A stretch of DNA of 64,000 nt from Blastococcus_B deserti (GCF_042682525.1 NZ_JBHUHP010000011.1:62001-126000), one strand, 5' to 3'; shown: positions 26,647-35,835, counted from the stretch's first letter. Numbers and translations: made by a program. The notes: generated by a model from the letters alone, not told the origin.

Positions 26647-27315
26647 ATGACGTCGGTGCCCTCGTCACCCGATCCCGAGTCCGGTCCCCCCGTGCGGCCC
26701 GCGACCGGCCGTCGGCGTGCCCCCGCGGTGCCCGCACTGGACATCGGCTGCCTGGACGACGTCCGTCCGGGCGCCCTGCTGGTCGCGATGCCGGCACTCA
26801 CCGACCCCACGTTCGCCGGCACGGTGGTCTACGTGCTCGACCACTCCGACAACGGGACGCTCGGGGTCGTCCTCGGCCGTCCGAGCCAGGTCGAGATCCG
26901 CGATGTGCTCCCCGGGTGGTGCGCCCTCGCGGTCGAGCCGGAGGTGTTCCACGTGGGCGGTCCGTGCGAGACCGACACCGCCCTGTGCCTGGCCGTCTCG
27001 CCCGTCGCGGTGGCGGAGGGCGCCAGCCCGCTGCGCCGGGTGGCCGGCGACGTCTACCTCGTCGACCTGGACAGCGATCCCGGCGACCTGCAGGAGGAGC
27101 TGACCGGGCTGCGGGTCTTCGCGGGTTACGCCGGATGGTCCCCCGGGCAGCTGGCGGGTGAGATCGCCGAGGGGGCGTGGGCCTGCGTGCCGGGACGCGC
27201 GGGCGACGTCCTGCACCAGGCGTCGGGTCCCGAGCTGTGGCGCGCGGTGATGGGGCGGCAGACCGGCCGCCTCGCGGTGCTCTCCACTGCCCCGGCAGAC
27301 CCGTCCGTCAACTGA
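26647..27315 (+). CDS. YqgE/AlgH family protein
   Basis: Conserved protein of unknown biochemical role, 222 residues. The family hallmarks are GALLVAMPALTDPTFAGTVV, YVLDHSDNGTLGVVLGRPS, FHVGGPCETDTALCL and the C-terminal GYAGWSPGQLAGEI. An alternative N-terminus is unlikely because the ATG lies seven bases after CACACT, again suggesting a leaderless mRNA. It is followed by a strong terminator hairpin and a hairpin repeat. Confidence 0.92.
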   Translation: MTSVPSSPDPESGPPVRPATGRRRAPAVPALDIGCLDDVRPGALLVAMPALTDPTFAGTVVYVLDHSDNGTLGVVLGRPSQVEIRDVLPGWCALAVEPEVFHVGGPCETDTALCLAVSPVAVAEGASPLRRVAGDVYLVDLDSDPGDLQEELTGLRVFAGYAGWSPGQLAGEIAEGAWACVPGRAGDVLHQASGPELWRAVMGRQTGRLAVLSTAPADPSVN

Positions 27316-27355
27316 GGGTGCCCGGATCGCGCTCGATCTGGTAGGAAGGACACCG

Positions 27356-27390
27356 GGAGAGGGCGGTCTGGGGAAGAGGCCGCCCTCTCC
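27356..27390 (+). terminator. Terminator after yqgE
   Basis: An 11-base stem GGAGAGGGCGG / CCGCCCTCTCC with a 13-base loop, 40 bases after the stop. Confidence 0.75.
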
Positions 27391-27404
27391 TGTTGCGTCC
27401 GTGG

Positions 27405-27460
27405 CACCTCTGCAGGGTCCCGCCGCGAGCCTGTGAGCGGTTGGGCAGAGGGGTCCTCTC
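27405..27460 (-). repeat. Interspersed post-stop hairpin repeat, copy 4 (after the lipoprotein gene)
   Basis: Begins directly after the lipoprotein stop. The core is CTCACAGGCTCGCGGCGGG (one base change from the consensus) followed by CCTGCAGAGG, with outer arms CCTCTGC/GCAGAGG. Confidence 0.75.
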
Positions 27461-28231
27461 TCACATCCCCAGGCCGGCGGCCACGGCCGGGTGCTGGGCG
27501 GCGTCCGCGGTCTCCTCGTCGGCTGGGAGGTCGATCCGGCGGACGCCGTGGTCGGACAGGGTGACGGTGACGTCGAAGTCGTCACCGGCCAGCGTCGTCA
27601 CGAACTGGGTCATCAGGTCGTCCGACGCCCCCACCGCCACGGTGCGGCCGCCGGGGAGCCCGAACAGCGTCGTGAGCCGGCTGTCGATGGAGCGCTGCCC
27701 CTGCCACGTGTAGTCGCCGTCCAGGAAGGCCCGCGGGTCGTCGGCCCGGCGCGCCGACAGGTTCAGCAGCAGCTCGGTCAGGACGTCGACGAGCAGCGGC
27801 GTCCCCTCCGTGCCGGACGTGACCGGCCGGCGCAGGTAGGCCGCCTGCGGAGCGCCACCGGCGGCGAGTGCGTCGGCCAGCCCCGGGACGTCACCGACCC
27901 AGACCTCCTCCGGCGTGAAGAAGAGGGTCCTGGTGTCCTCGGCGCCGCCGTCGCCGAAGCTGGTCACCGCCTGGGCCCGGCCCACGTGGTTGCGGAAGTC
28001 CACGGTGCCGGTGAGGGTGAGCAGCGCGTCCTCCCCGTACGGCGCGGTGACCACGAAGTCGGCGCCGCCGCGCTGCCGGTTGCGCTCCAGGAGCTTCGCG
28101 AGGGCCTGCGCCTCCTCCTCGGTGACCGGGTCGCCGACCGGCCGGTCCGCCCCGTCCCCACCGGTGCACCCGGCGACCAGCGCGACGGCCGTCCCGAGCG
28201 CGAGCAGCAGCCGGCGGGTACGGGTAGGCAT
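27461..28231 (-). CDS. Putative lipoprotein (LppX/LprAFG-like)
   Basis: A 256-residue exported protein with a signal peptide and lipobox LVAGC (Cys about 22). Residues about 58-190 form an alternating hydrophobic pattern suggestive of a lipid-binding half-barrel (ALLTLTGTVDFRNHVGRAQ, RTLFFTPEEVWVG). This resembles the actinobacterial LppX_LprAFG idea only loosely. The ATG at 28231 is seven bases after TACGCT without a Shine-Dalgarno. It lies between yqgE and ino1. I do not recognise a specific family member. Confidence 0.7.
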   Translation of the reverse strand: MPTRTRRLLLALGTAVALVAGCTGGDGADRPVGDPVTEEEAQALAKLLERNRQRGGADFVVTAPYGEDALLTLTGTVDFRNHVGRAQAVTSFGDGGAEDTRTLFFTPEEVWVGDVPGLADALAAGGAPQAAYLRRPVTSGTEGTPLLVDVLTELLLNLSARRADDPRAFLDGDYTWQGQRSIDSRLTTLFGLPGGRTVAVGASDDLMTQFVTTLAGDDFDVTVTLSDHGVRRIDLPADEETADAAQHPAVAAGLGM

Positions 28232-28278
28232 GCGGTGCAGCGTAAGCAGGCGGGAGCCCGACACCCCGCAGGACGCGA

Positions 28279-28314
28279 CAGGGCCCGCACTCCGGCAGGG
28301 GAGTGCGGGCCCTG
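28279..28314. terminator. Terminator after ino1
   Basis: A perfect 15-base stem (CAGGGCCCGCACTCC) with a 6-base loop between the ino1 3' end and the lipoprotein promoter. It should stop ino1 transcription before the lipoprotein gene. Confidence 0.85.
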
Positions 28315-28331
28315 GTCGTTCCCCCCGCCGT

Positions 28332-28368
28332 TCGCACGCTGACGGCGGGATCCTGCAGGGCGGCCGTC
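28332..28368. repeat. Interspersed hairpin repeat, degenerate copy 5 (after ino1)
   Basis: CCTGCAGGATCCCGCCG plus TGCGAACGGCGGG directly after the ino1 stop. It is related to the repeat family but reversed relative to the upstream gene and with a diverged core. Confidence 0.5.
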
Positions 28369-29448
28369 TTAGCGGTCGAGGTCGCCCCGGATGAAGGCCT
28401 CGACGGCGTCACGGGCCTCGCTGTCGCTGTACTGGACGGGCGGGCTCTTCATGAAGTACGAGGAGGCCGACAGGATCGGGCCGCCGATGCCGCGGTCCTT
28501 GGCGATCTTCGCCGCGCGGACGGCGTCGATGATGATCCCGGCGGAGTTCGGGGAGTCCCAGACCTCCAGCTTGTACTCCAGGTTCAGCGGGACGTCGCCG
28601 AACGCGCGACCCTCCAGCCGGACGTAGGCCCACTTGCGGTCCGACAGCCACGGCACGTGGTCGGACGGGCCGATGTGCACGTTGCCCTGGCCCATGTCGC
28701 GGTCGACCTGGCTGGTGACCGACTGGGTCTTGGAGATCTTCTTCGACTCCAGGCGCTCGCGCTCGAGCATGTTCTTGAAGTCCATGTTGCCGCCGACGTT
28801 GAGCTGCATGGTGCGATCGAGCTGCACGCCGCGGTCCTCGAACAACTTGGCGAGGACGCGGTGGGTGATGGTGGCGCCGACCTGGCTCTTGATGTCGTCG
28901 CCGACGATCGGGACCCCGGCGGCGGTGAACTTGTCCGCCCACTCCTTGGTGCCCGCGATGAAGACCGGGAGCGCGTTGACGAACGCCACACCGGCGTCCA
29001 GGGCGCACTGCGCGTAGAACTCGGCCGCCTGCTGCGAGCCGACCGGGAGGTAGCAGACGAGGACGTCCGCGCCGGACTCGCGCAGCGCGGCGACGACGTC
29101 GACCGGCTGATCGTCGGACTCGTCGATCATCTCGCGGTAGTACCTGCCGAGGCCGTCGAGCGTGGTCCCGCGCTGGACGGCGACACCGAGCGGCGGCACG
29201 TCGCAGATCTTGATGGTGTTGTTCTCGCTGGCCACGATCGCCTCGGAGAGGTCGCGGCCGACCTTCTTGGCGTCGACGTCGAACGCGGCGACGAACTCGA
29301 TGTCCGAGACGTGGTACTCGCCGAACCGGACGTGCATCAGGCCGGGCACGGACGTGGTCTCGTCCGCGTCGCGGTAGTAGTGCACCCCCTGCACGAGCGA
29401 GGCCGCGCAGTTGCCGACACCGACGATGGCGACCTTCACGGACCCCAT
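28369..29448 (-). CDS. ino1: myo-Inositol-1-phosphate synthase
   Basis: Converts glucose 6-phosphate to 1D-myo-inositol 3-phosphate with bound NAD, feeding phosphatidylinositol and mycothiol in actinobacteria. The product has 359 residues. The Rossmann motif is VAIVGVGNCAASL at the N-terminus, with GDDIKSQVGATITHR and NVGGNMDFKNM further on. AAGGAGA precedes the ATG. The padR gene upstream overlaps the start by 13 bases, so the two are translationally coupled and PadR probably controls ino1. Length and order match Rv0046c. Confidence 0.95.
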   Translation of the reverse strand: MGSVKVAIVGVGNCAASLVQGVHYYRDADETTSVPGLMHVRFGEYHVSDIEFVAAFDVDAKKVGRDLSEAIVASENNTIKICDVPPLGVAVQRGTTLDGLGRYYREMIDESDDQPVDVVAALRESGADVLVCYLPVGSQQAAEFYAQCALDAGVAFVNALPVFIAGTKEWADKFTAAGVPIVGDDIKSQVGATITHRVLAKLFEDRGVQLDRTMQLNVGGNMDFKNMLERERLESKKISKTQSVTSQVDRDMGQGNVHIGPSDHVPWLSDRKWAYVRLEGRAFGDVPLNLEYKLEVWDSPNSAGIIIDAVRAAKIAKDRGIGGPILSASSYFMKSPPVQYSDSEARDAVEAFIRGDLDR

Positions 29449-30143
29449 GGACTCTCCTTCTCCCCGGACCGCGGTGGGTCCTGTTGACCCGGACCGGTGT
29501 GGCCCGGTGATGACTGCGCCCCTGCTGCCTGGGCCCCTGATGACTCCGCCTCTGACGACTCCGCCTCTGATGCCTCCGCCTCTGACGACTCCGCCTCGCG
29601 GCGCTCGGTGTCGATCAGCTCGGCCAGCCAGCGGACCTCGCGGTCGACCGACTCCAGACCGTGGCGCTGGAGCTCGAGGGTGTAGCGGTCGAGGCGCTCC
29701 CGCGTCCTGGCCAGTGACGCCCGCAGGCCCTCGCGCTGCTGCTCCACGGTGCGACGGCGGCCCTCCAGGATCCGCAGGCGCACGTCGGCGGCCGTGTGGC
29801 GGAAGAAGGCCAGGCGGACGCCGAACAGCCCGCCGTCGTCGTAGGCCTCCGGGCCGGTCTGGGCGACCAGTTCGTGGAAGCGCTCCTTGCCCTCCGCGGT
29901 GATCGTGTAGACCACCTTCCCGCGCCGGCCGGTGAGCGGCGGTGCGTCCGCGGGGAGCAGGGCGTGCGGGTCGGGCTCGTCGGTGGAGATGAGCCCGGCC
30001 GCCCGCATCCGCTTGAGCGCGGGGTACAGCGAGCCGTAGGAGATGCTCCGCATCCCGCCGAGCACCTCCGCCAGCTGTTTGCGCAGCTCGTAGCCGTGCA
30101 TCGGGGACCGCTGGAGCAGCCCGAGGATGGCGAACTCGAGCAT
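29436..30143 (-). CDS. PadR family transcriptional regulator
   Basis: A 235-residue repressor-like protein. The N-terminal winged helix (about 1-85) has the family core LGLLQRSPMHGYELRKQL and ISYGSLYPALKRM. A helical dimerisation domain follows (about 100-190). The last 40 residues are a serine/glutamate/alanine repeat encoded by a 15-base tandem repeat. GAGGAGGG precedes the ATG. The stop overlaps the start of ino1. A perfect ATGT-ACAT palindrome 28 bases upstream of the start is the likely autoregulatory operator. Confidence 0.9.
   Translation of the reverse strand: MLEFAILGLLQRSPMHGYELRKQLAEVLGGMRSISYGSLYPALKRMRAAGLISTDEPDPHALLPADAPPLTGRRGKVVYTITAEGKERFHELVAQTGPEAYDDGGLFGVRLAFFRHTAADVRLRILEGRRRTVEQQREGLRASLARTRERLDRYTLELQRHGLESVDREVRWLAELIDTERREAESSEAEASEAESSEAESSGAQAAGAQSSPGHTGPGQQDPPRSGEKESPWGP
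29537..29596. repeat. 15-base tandem repeat inside the padR tail
   Basis: Four head-to-tail copies of CTGATGACTCCGCCT with small variations (29537, 29552, 29567, 29582). They encode the S-E-A-E-S-type tail of the regulator in frame, so copy number can change without a frameshift. Confidence 0.85.
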
Positions 30144-30170
30144 CGCGCCCTCCTCGACCGGTGTGCCTCG

Positions 30171-30189
30171 ATGTATCGGGACGATACAT
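30171..30189. promoter_or_regulatory. Probable PadR operator
   Basis: ATGTATCGGGACGATACAT is a perfect 8-base inverted repeat with a 3-base spacer. It matches the ATGT-N-ACAT pattern bound by PadR proteins. It lies in the padR-DUF5318 divergent promoter region. Confidence 0.82.
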
Positions 30190-30299
30190 TGACTCGATGC
30201 GTCGGTGGCAATCGGATGGCGTGCGGACGCGCCTTGGTGGACCGGCGTCCTGCGTCGCGAACCGGCCGCTGACCCGCGCGGGTGCGTACATTGGCCGCC

Positions 30300-30713
30300 G
30301 TGCCCGGACGTCGATCCGTCGTGGACTACTCGCTGCAGCGGCGAGCCGTCCTCGCCGACGTGTACGCGGGCCGCACGGGTCTGTTCGAGGTCTGCGACGC
30401 CAGTCCCTACCTGTCCCGGGCGGCGAAGTACCACGGCGAGGCGACGTCGGTGGTCTGCCCGGTCTGCCGCAGGGAACGCCTGACCCTCGTGAACTACGTG
30501 TACGGCGACCACCTGGGCCCCACGTCGGGTCAGGCCAAGACCGAGGCCGAGCTCGCGCGCATGAACGCCGTCCAGGACGAGTTCACCGTGTACGTCGTCG
30601 AGGTGTGCCGCAGCTGCGGATGGAACCACCTCGACTCCTCGTACGTCCTCGGTGCCGAGCCCGTGCCGGGGCAGCAGCGCCGCCGGGGACGGCGCCGGGC
30701 CGCCACGGAGTAG
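30300..30713 (+). CDS. DUF5318 family protein
   Basis: A 137-residue protein with two zinc-finger-like CxxC pairs, CPVC (about 53-56) and CRSC (about 101-104). These probably bind one metal ion. The family is actinobacterial and its function is unknown. The GTG at 30300 lies seven bases after TACATT, a leaderless arrangement. It is divergent from padR and precedes the PBP gene, matching Rv0049-Rv0050 order as I recall. A short terminator hairpin follows. Confidence 0.88.
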   Translation: MPGRRSVVDYSLQRRAVLADVYAGRTGLFEVCDASPYLSRAAKYHGEATSVVCPVCRRERLTLVNYVYGDHLGPTSGQAKTEAELARMNAVQDEFTVYVVEVCRSCGWNHLDSSYVLGAEPVPGQQRRRGRRRAATE

Positions 30714-30720
30714 AGCCGGG

Positions 30721-30743
30721 CACCGGGACGTTCAGTCCCGGTG
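30721..30743 (+). terminator. Short terminator after DUF5318
   Basis: A 9-base stem CACCGGGAC / GTCCCGGTG with a GTTCA loop, starting 8 bases after the stop. Confidence 0.65.
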
Positions 30744-30899
30744 GACCCCTCCGTCACAGCAGCCCCTGCCGGGCACCGCTGGGCGGGGTCCTCCCCCGCT
30801 CGAACACCTGAAGACGCCACGCTCGAAGAAGCACGCGGCCGGTGCGCCGGCTCGCCGACGAAGACTTGACGACAGAGAGCTGTCAGAGAGGGGTTCCTC

Positions 30900-33288
30900 G
30901 TGCCATCCCACGACGAGACCTCGCNNNNNNNNNNNNNNNNNNNNNNNNNNNNNNNNNNNNNNNGCACGTACCCGGAGCACCGGTGGGGGTGGCCGTGGGT
31001 CCGGCCGTCCCCCGGCCGGCGGCCGGGCGCGCACGACGGCGTCCCGTACCGGCACGCCGACCTCGCCCCGTCCCGCAGGCAGCCGTCCCGGGGCCAAGGG
31101 CAGAGGCCCGGCCGGCAAGGGCAAGGGGGCGCGGAGCAAGAAGCAGAGGCGCAACCGCCGGCTGAAGATCGCCGGCGGTCTCCTCGCCGGGATGCTGGTG
31201 CTGCTGGGCGTCTTCGTCGGCGTCGTCTACGCCAGCACCGAGGTGCCGAGTCCCGACTCGATCACCAACGCGCAGACGACCGTCGTCTACTACTCCGACG
31301 GCACCACCGAGATGGCGCGCCTGGGCGACGAGAACCGCACCAACGTGCCGCTGGACCAGGTGGCGGAGGGGGCGCGCAACGCGGTGCTGGCGGCGGAGAA
31401 CCGCAGCTTCTACACCGACCCGGGGATCTCCTTCACGGGCATCGTCCGGGCCACCTGGAACAACCTGACCGGTGGCTCGACCCAGGGTGGCTCGACCATC
31501 ACGCAGCAGTACGTGAAGAACGCCATCCTGCGCAACGACGACCAGACGTTCAGCCGCAAGTTCCAGGAGCTGTTCCTGGCCATCAAGCTGGACAACAACT
31601 ACACGAAGAACCAGATCCTCGAGAACTACCTCAACACCATCTACTACGGCCGCGGCGCCTACGGCATCGAGGCGGCGGCCAACACCTTCTTCGGAGTGCC
31701 GGCCGCACAGCTGACCCCGCAGCAGGGCGCCGTGCTCGCCGTGCTCATCCGGAGCCCGTCCCGCTACGACCCCGAGGTCAGCCCCGAGGAGGCCCAGGAC
31801 CGCTGGGGCCGCGTCCTCGACGCCATGGTCGAGGAGGGCTGGATGACCGCCGAGGAACGCGCGGCGTCGGTGTACCCCCCGGCGCTGCCCAAGTCCGGTT
31901 CGTCCCTGGGCATCCCGGAGGGCCACCAGGGGATCATCGTCAACCGGGTGATCGACGAGCTCCAGGGCAAGCACGGCTACAGCGAGCAGCAGATCCGCGC
32001 CGGCGGCCTGCGCATCGTCACCACGGTGGACAAGGGCTACCAGGACACCGCGAAGGCCACCGTCGAGGACGTGATGACCGGCGAGGACCCGGCCCTGAAG
32101 CAGGCCCTGGTCGCCATCGACCCGCGCACCGGGGCCATCCGCGCCTACTACGGCGGCGCGACGGACTTCGACTACGCGCGCGCCCAGCGGCAGCCCGGGT
32201 CGTCGGTCAAGCCCTACGTGCTGGCCACGGCGCTGGAGCAGGGCATCAGCGTGACGGCCCGCCGGGACGGCAGCTCCCCGCAGACGTTCCCCGACCGGGA
32301 CGCGCCCGTCCGCAACTCCGGTGGCGTCTCCTGCCCGGCGTGCACCCTGAAGGAGGCGATCACCCGGTCTCTGAACACGACGTTCTACGGGCTGTCCTAT
32401 GAGCTCGGGCCCGAGAACGTGCGCCAGACCATCCTGGAGGCGGCGGACCTGCCCGAGGTCTGGGACACCGGCCAGTTCGAGGGCAACAAGACGCTGGCGA
32501 ACGCCGAGGGCGGCACGGCGTCCTCCATCGGCATCGGTGAGTACGAGATGCGCACCATCGACCAGGCGCACGGGTTCGCCACGTTCGCAGCCGGCGGGGT
32601 GGAGCGTGACCCCTACTTCGTCGCGAAGGTGAGCAACAGCGAGGGGACCACGCTGCTGGAGTACGGCGGAGAGGCCGGGGAGCAGGTCCTCGACCCCGAC
32701 GTCGCCAACGACGTGACCTACGCCCTCAAGGACGTCGCTGCCTTCTCGAAGCGGGCGCTCGACGGAGGGCGCGAGGTTGCCAGCAAGACCGGTACCCAGG
32801 GGTTGAACGCCGAGGACAACTCCGACGCCTGGATGGTCGGCTACACCCCCTCCATCTCGACCGCCGTCTGGATGGGCAACGACGACCCCAACCAGCCGAT
32901 CGTCAACGCCCGCGGCCAGATCATCTACGGCTCTGGCCTACCGGGTGCCATCTGGCAGGACTTCATGAACGCCGTGCTCGCGGGCACGCCGAAGGAGGAC
33001 CTGCCCGACGAGCCCGTGATCGAGGGCGACACCGGTGAGGGCGTCCCCGAGCCCACCCCGACGCCGACGGCGGCGCCGACGTCCGAGGCCCCGGCTCCGG
33101 TCCCCACGCCGACGCCCGTCACCCCGACCACGGTCCCGCCGGTGACCCCGGTGTTCCCGCCGGACGGCCAGGGCAATCCGAACCAGGACCAGGGCCGGGA
33201 GAACGGCAACAACCCCGCCGGGGGAATGCCGGGCATGCCCGGTGAGACCGAGGACCCCCCCTGGCCCGGGGAGCCGCAGGACGGCTGA
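30900..33288 (+). CDS. ponA: Class A penicillin-binding protein (PonA1-like), interrupted by an assembly gap
   Basis: Bifunctional peptidoglycan glycosyltransferase/transpeptidase. The GTG at 30900 follows GAGAGGGG. A basic cytoplasmic region with low complexity precedes a transmembrane helix (GGLLAGMLVLLGVFVGVVYAS, roughly base 31174-31233). The glycosyltransferase 51 domain has AAENRSFYTDPG and GGSTITQQYVKN. The transpeptidase has SSVK, SLN and KTG (SKTGTQ) motifs. A long proline/threonine tail follows. The 39 Ns at 30925-30963 put the two parts out of frame, so the gap length is wrong; this is not evidence of a pseudogene. It matches Rv0050 in context. Confidence 0.9.
30925..30963. other. 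Sequence gap (39 Ns) within ponA
   Basis: Unknown bases. The start frame upstream and the PBP frame downstream differ, so the true gap length must leave remainder 2 when divided by 3 (38, 41 and so on). The flanks encode a low-complexity GC-rich linker, typical of sequencing dropout. Confidence 0.98.
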
Positions 33289-33324
33289 CCTCGGCCCTCC
33301 CGCCCGATCCCGCACACTGGGCGG

Positions 33325-34896
33325 GTGAGCACCTCCACGGACCCCTCCGGAAGCCTTCCGGGGGGGTCCGCGCTCGTTCCACGTGGAACGGCGCCGCCCA
33401 CCCCGGGACCGGCGGACCGGCCGGACCGGGTGGTGCCGTCCTGGACGGACCCGGTCGCGGCGCAGGCCAGCGAGGCGGTCGGCGGGCCGTGGGGCCGGCA
33501 CGCCGTGACCGGCCGGGCGTGGTTCTGGACGCCGCTGCGGGTGTGCCTGCTGTTCGCGACGTGCGTCCTCACGCTCGCCTGGGCCAAGCAGGCGCCCTGC
33601 TCGGCCGGCGACTGGAGCGGCTCCCGCCAGTACACGCACCTGTGCTACTCCGACGCGGTGCCGCTCTTCGGCAGCTACGGCCTGGGCGAGGGTGCGCTTC
33701 CCTACCTGGACGCGACGGTCGAGTACCCGGTGCTCACCGGCGCGTTCATGGCGGTGGCCGCCGCCGGGGCGCGGCTCTACGACGGTGTCGCCGAGCGCAT
33801 CGGCCTGCTGCCCGACGTCCCGCCGGTGCAGAGCTACACCGTGCTGACCTGTCTCCTGCTGTCGGTGTGCGCGCTGCTGGTGGTCCGGGCCGTGCTGGGC
33901 CTTGCGGGCCGCCGGCCCTGGGACGCCGCCATGATCGGGCTCTCACCGGTCCTCCTGGTGCACGCCTTCACGAACTGGGACCTGCTCGCGGTCGCCCTCA
34001 CCGCCTTCGGGATGCTCGCCTGGGCCCGCTCCCGGCCGGTGCTGGCCGGTCTGCTGCTGGGGCTGGGCATCGCCGCGAAGTTCTTCCCGCTCCTGCTGCT
34101 CGGCGTCCTCTTCGTCCTCTGCCTGCGCGCCGGGCGGCTGTGGACGTGGGCGAGGACGGTGGCCGCCGCCGTGATCGCCTGGACCCTGGTGAACGTGCCG
34201 GTGGCGGCGCTGGCCTTCGACAACTGGGCCTGGTTCTTCGTGTTCAGCCGCCAGCGTCCGGCCAACCCGGAGTCGATCTGGAACATCGCGCTGCACGTGG
34301 CCGACCACCGGATCCTCGACGGGCCGCTGGCTCCCGGAGAGGTGCCCACGGTGCTCAACGCCGTCGTCACCGTCAGCCTGCTGGGGCTGGCCGCCGGCGT
34401 CGCCTGGCTCGGCCTGGCCGCCCCGGTGCGGCCCCGGGTGGCGCAGCTGGCCTTCCTGCTGGTGGCGGGATTCCTGCTGCTCAACAAGGTGTGGAGCCCG
34501 CAGTTCTCGCTGTGGCTGCTCCCCCTGGCGGTGCTCGCCCGCCCTCGCTGGCGGTCACTGCTCCTGTGGCAGGCCACCGAGGCGCTGGTGTGGGTGGTGA
34601 CGATGCTGCACTACCTCGGTACGGACAACCGCGGCATCGAGGTCGAGTGGTTCTTCCTCGGGGTCCTGCTCCGCGACGTCGCCGTGCTGGTCCTGATGGC
34701 CCTGGTGGCCCGCGACGTGCTGCGGCCCGACGGGGACGTCGTCCGGACCAGCTGGCCAGGGGTCGACGATCCGGCCGGCGGAGTGCTCGACCACGCCCCC
34801 GACCGCGTCGTCCTGCGTTCCTCGGGATCGCACCGCCATGACACTGCGACCGTCCCGGTCGCACCCCCATCAGGAGCCGTCCCCCCGGCACGTTGA
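33325..34896 (+). CDS. Polytopic membrane glycosyltransferase (GT87-like, Rv0051-type)
   Basis: A 523-residue integral membrane protein with about 10 helices. It follows a proline-rich N-terminus, and charged loops such as LDATVEYPVLTG occur near the first helices, as in polyprenyl-phosphate-mannose-dependent (GT-C) enzymes. The gene follows ponA and precedes rpsF, matching Rv0051. The GTG at 33325 is six bases after CACACT, probably leaderless. A parS-like site sits at its codons 17-22. The acceptor and sugar are unknown; an envelope polysaccharide role is inferred. Confidence 0.75.
   Translation: MSTSTDPSGSLPGGSALVPRGTAPPTPGPADRPDRVVPSWTDPVAAQASEAVGGPWGRHAVTGRAWFWTPLRVCLLFATCVLTLAWAKQAPCSAGDWSGSRQYTHLCYSDAVPLFGSYGLGEGALPYLDATVEYPVLTGAFMAVAAAGARLYDGVAERIGLLPDVPPVQSYTVLTCLLLSVCALLVVRAVLGLAGRRPWDAAMIGLSPVLLVHAFTNWDLLAVALTAFGMLAWARSRPVLAGLLLGLGIAAKFFPLLLLGVLFVLCLRAGRLWTWARTVAAAVIAWTLVNVPVAALAFDNWAWFFVFSRQRPANPESIWNIALHVADHRILDGPLAPGEVPTVLNAVVTVSLLGLAAGVAWLGLAAPVRPRVAQLAFLLVAGFLLLNKVWSPQFSLWLLPLAVLARPRWRSLLLWQATEALVWVVTMLHYLGTDNRGIEVEWFFLGVLLRDVAVLVLMALVARDVLRPDGDVVRTSWPGVDDPAGGVLDHAPDRVVLRSSGSHRHDTATVPVAPPSGAVPPAR
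33375..33390. promoter_or_regulatory. parS-like site near the start of the GT87 gene
   Basis: CGTTCCACGTGGAACG, a perfect 16-base palindrome with the parS core, 25 kb from parAB within the first codons of the gene. Confidence 0.8.
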
Positions 34897-35007
34897 GCCG
34901 TCGAGTCGCGCCTGCGCGAACCCCTCCGGGTTCACTCGGCACGACGGTGCCCCCCGCTCGGGATCCTGCCTCCGGGTGCCGCGCGTGACGACGGACCCGT
35001 CCCGCCC

Positions 35008-35835
35008 TCAGCGCTCCAGGGCCTGGCGGAGGGTGGCGATCTCCTCGGCGTGGCTGGCGGCGTCGCCGGGGGTCTCGAGCACGACCGGACAGTCCGCGGC
35101 GCGGGCCACCTCGATCAGCAGCTCCGCCGGGATCTCGCCCTCGGTCAGCGGTGCGTGCCGGTCGCGGCTGGAACCGTGCGCATCCCGGCTGTTGTTCAGG
35201 TGCACCAGGTCGACCCGTCCGGTGATCGCACGGACGTCGTCCACCGCGGTGGCCAGGTCCCAGCCGGCCGCCCAGGCGTGGCAGGTGTCGAGCACGAACC
35301 CGGCGCCGAACTCACCGACCGCCTCCCACAGACGGGCGATCGTGTCCAGGTCGCGGGCCATGGCGTTGCCGCCACCCGCGGTGTTCTCGATCAGCAGCGG
35401 GACGGCGAACCCGCCCTCCTCGGCCTGCCGGGCGAAGGTCTTGCGCCAGTTGTCGAACCCCACCGCGGGATCGTCCTTGGCCAGCACGTGACCGCCGTGC
35501 ACCACCATGGCCCGTGCGCCGATGGCCCCGGCCGCCTTGGCGTGGGCGCCGAGCAGCTTGCGGCTCGGGATGCGGATCCGGTTGTTCGTCGTCGCCACGT
35601 TGAGCACGTAGGGCGCGTGGACCACGACCATCACGTCCCCCGCCAGGAGGTCCTCGGCGTCCGGCCGCGGCTCGGGTGCGGTCCAGCCCTGCGGATCGGC
35701 CAGGAACACCTGGACGCCGTCGGCGTCCATCTCCGCCGCCCGCGCGAGCGGGCCGCCGTCGTCGAGCTGGTTGTCCGCGGTCAGGCCGGGGCCGACGTGT
35801 ACGCCGATCGGGTGTCGCGGGGAAGGGGTCACCAC
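35008..35835 (-). CDS. Endonuclease IV-like TIM-barrel protein (AP endonuclease family 2)
   Basis: A 275-residue sugar-isomerase-fold protein of the deoxyribonuclease IV type. It cuts DNA at abasic sites in family members. Metal-ligand landmarks include VVVHAPYVLNVA, MVVHGGHVL, LLIENTAGGG, VLDTCHAWAAG, LVHLNNSRDAHGS and a final VLETPG. The GTG at 35835 is eight bases after TAGGGT, so I chose it over an open extension to 35889. It diverges from the secreted protein gene. An isomerase or epimerase is the alternative, but the motif set favours endonuclease IV. Confidence 0.82.
   Translation of the reverse strand: MVTPSPRHPIGVHVGPGLTADNQLDDGGPLARAAEMDADGVQVFLADPQGWTAPEPRPDAEDLLAGDVMVVVHAPYVLNVATTNNRIRIPSRKLLGAHAKAAGAIGARAMVVHGGHVLAKDDPAVGFDNWRKTFARQAEEGGFAVPLLIENTAGGGNAMARDLDTIARLWEAVGEFGAGFVLDTCHAWAAGWDLATAVDDVRAITGRVDLVHLNNSRDAHGSSRDRHAPLTEGEIPAELLIEVARAADCPVVLETPGDAASHAEEIATLRQALER

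Noticed and set aside
26945..26960. parS-like TGTTCCACGTGGGCGG in yqgE
   Set aside because: The right half-site is degenerate, so it is unlikely to load ParB.
30652..33288. An alternative PBP start at 30652
   Set aside because: It runs through the DUF5318 3' end and its terminator, and disagrees with the GTG at 30900 preceded by GAGAGGGG; the Ns are of uncertain length.
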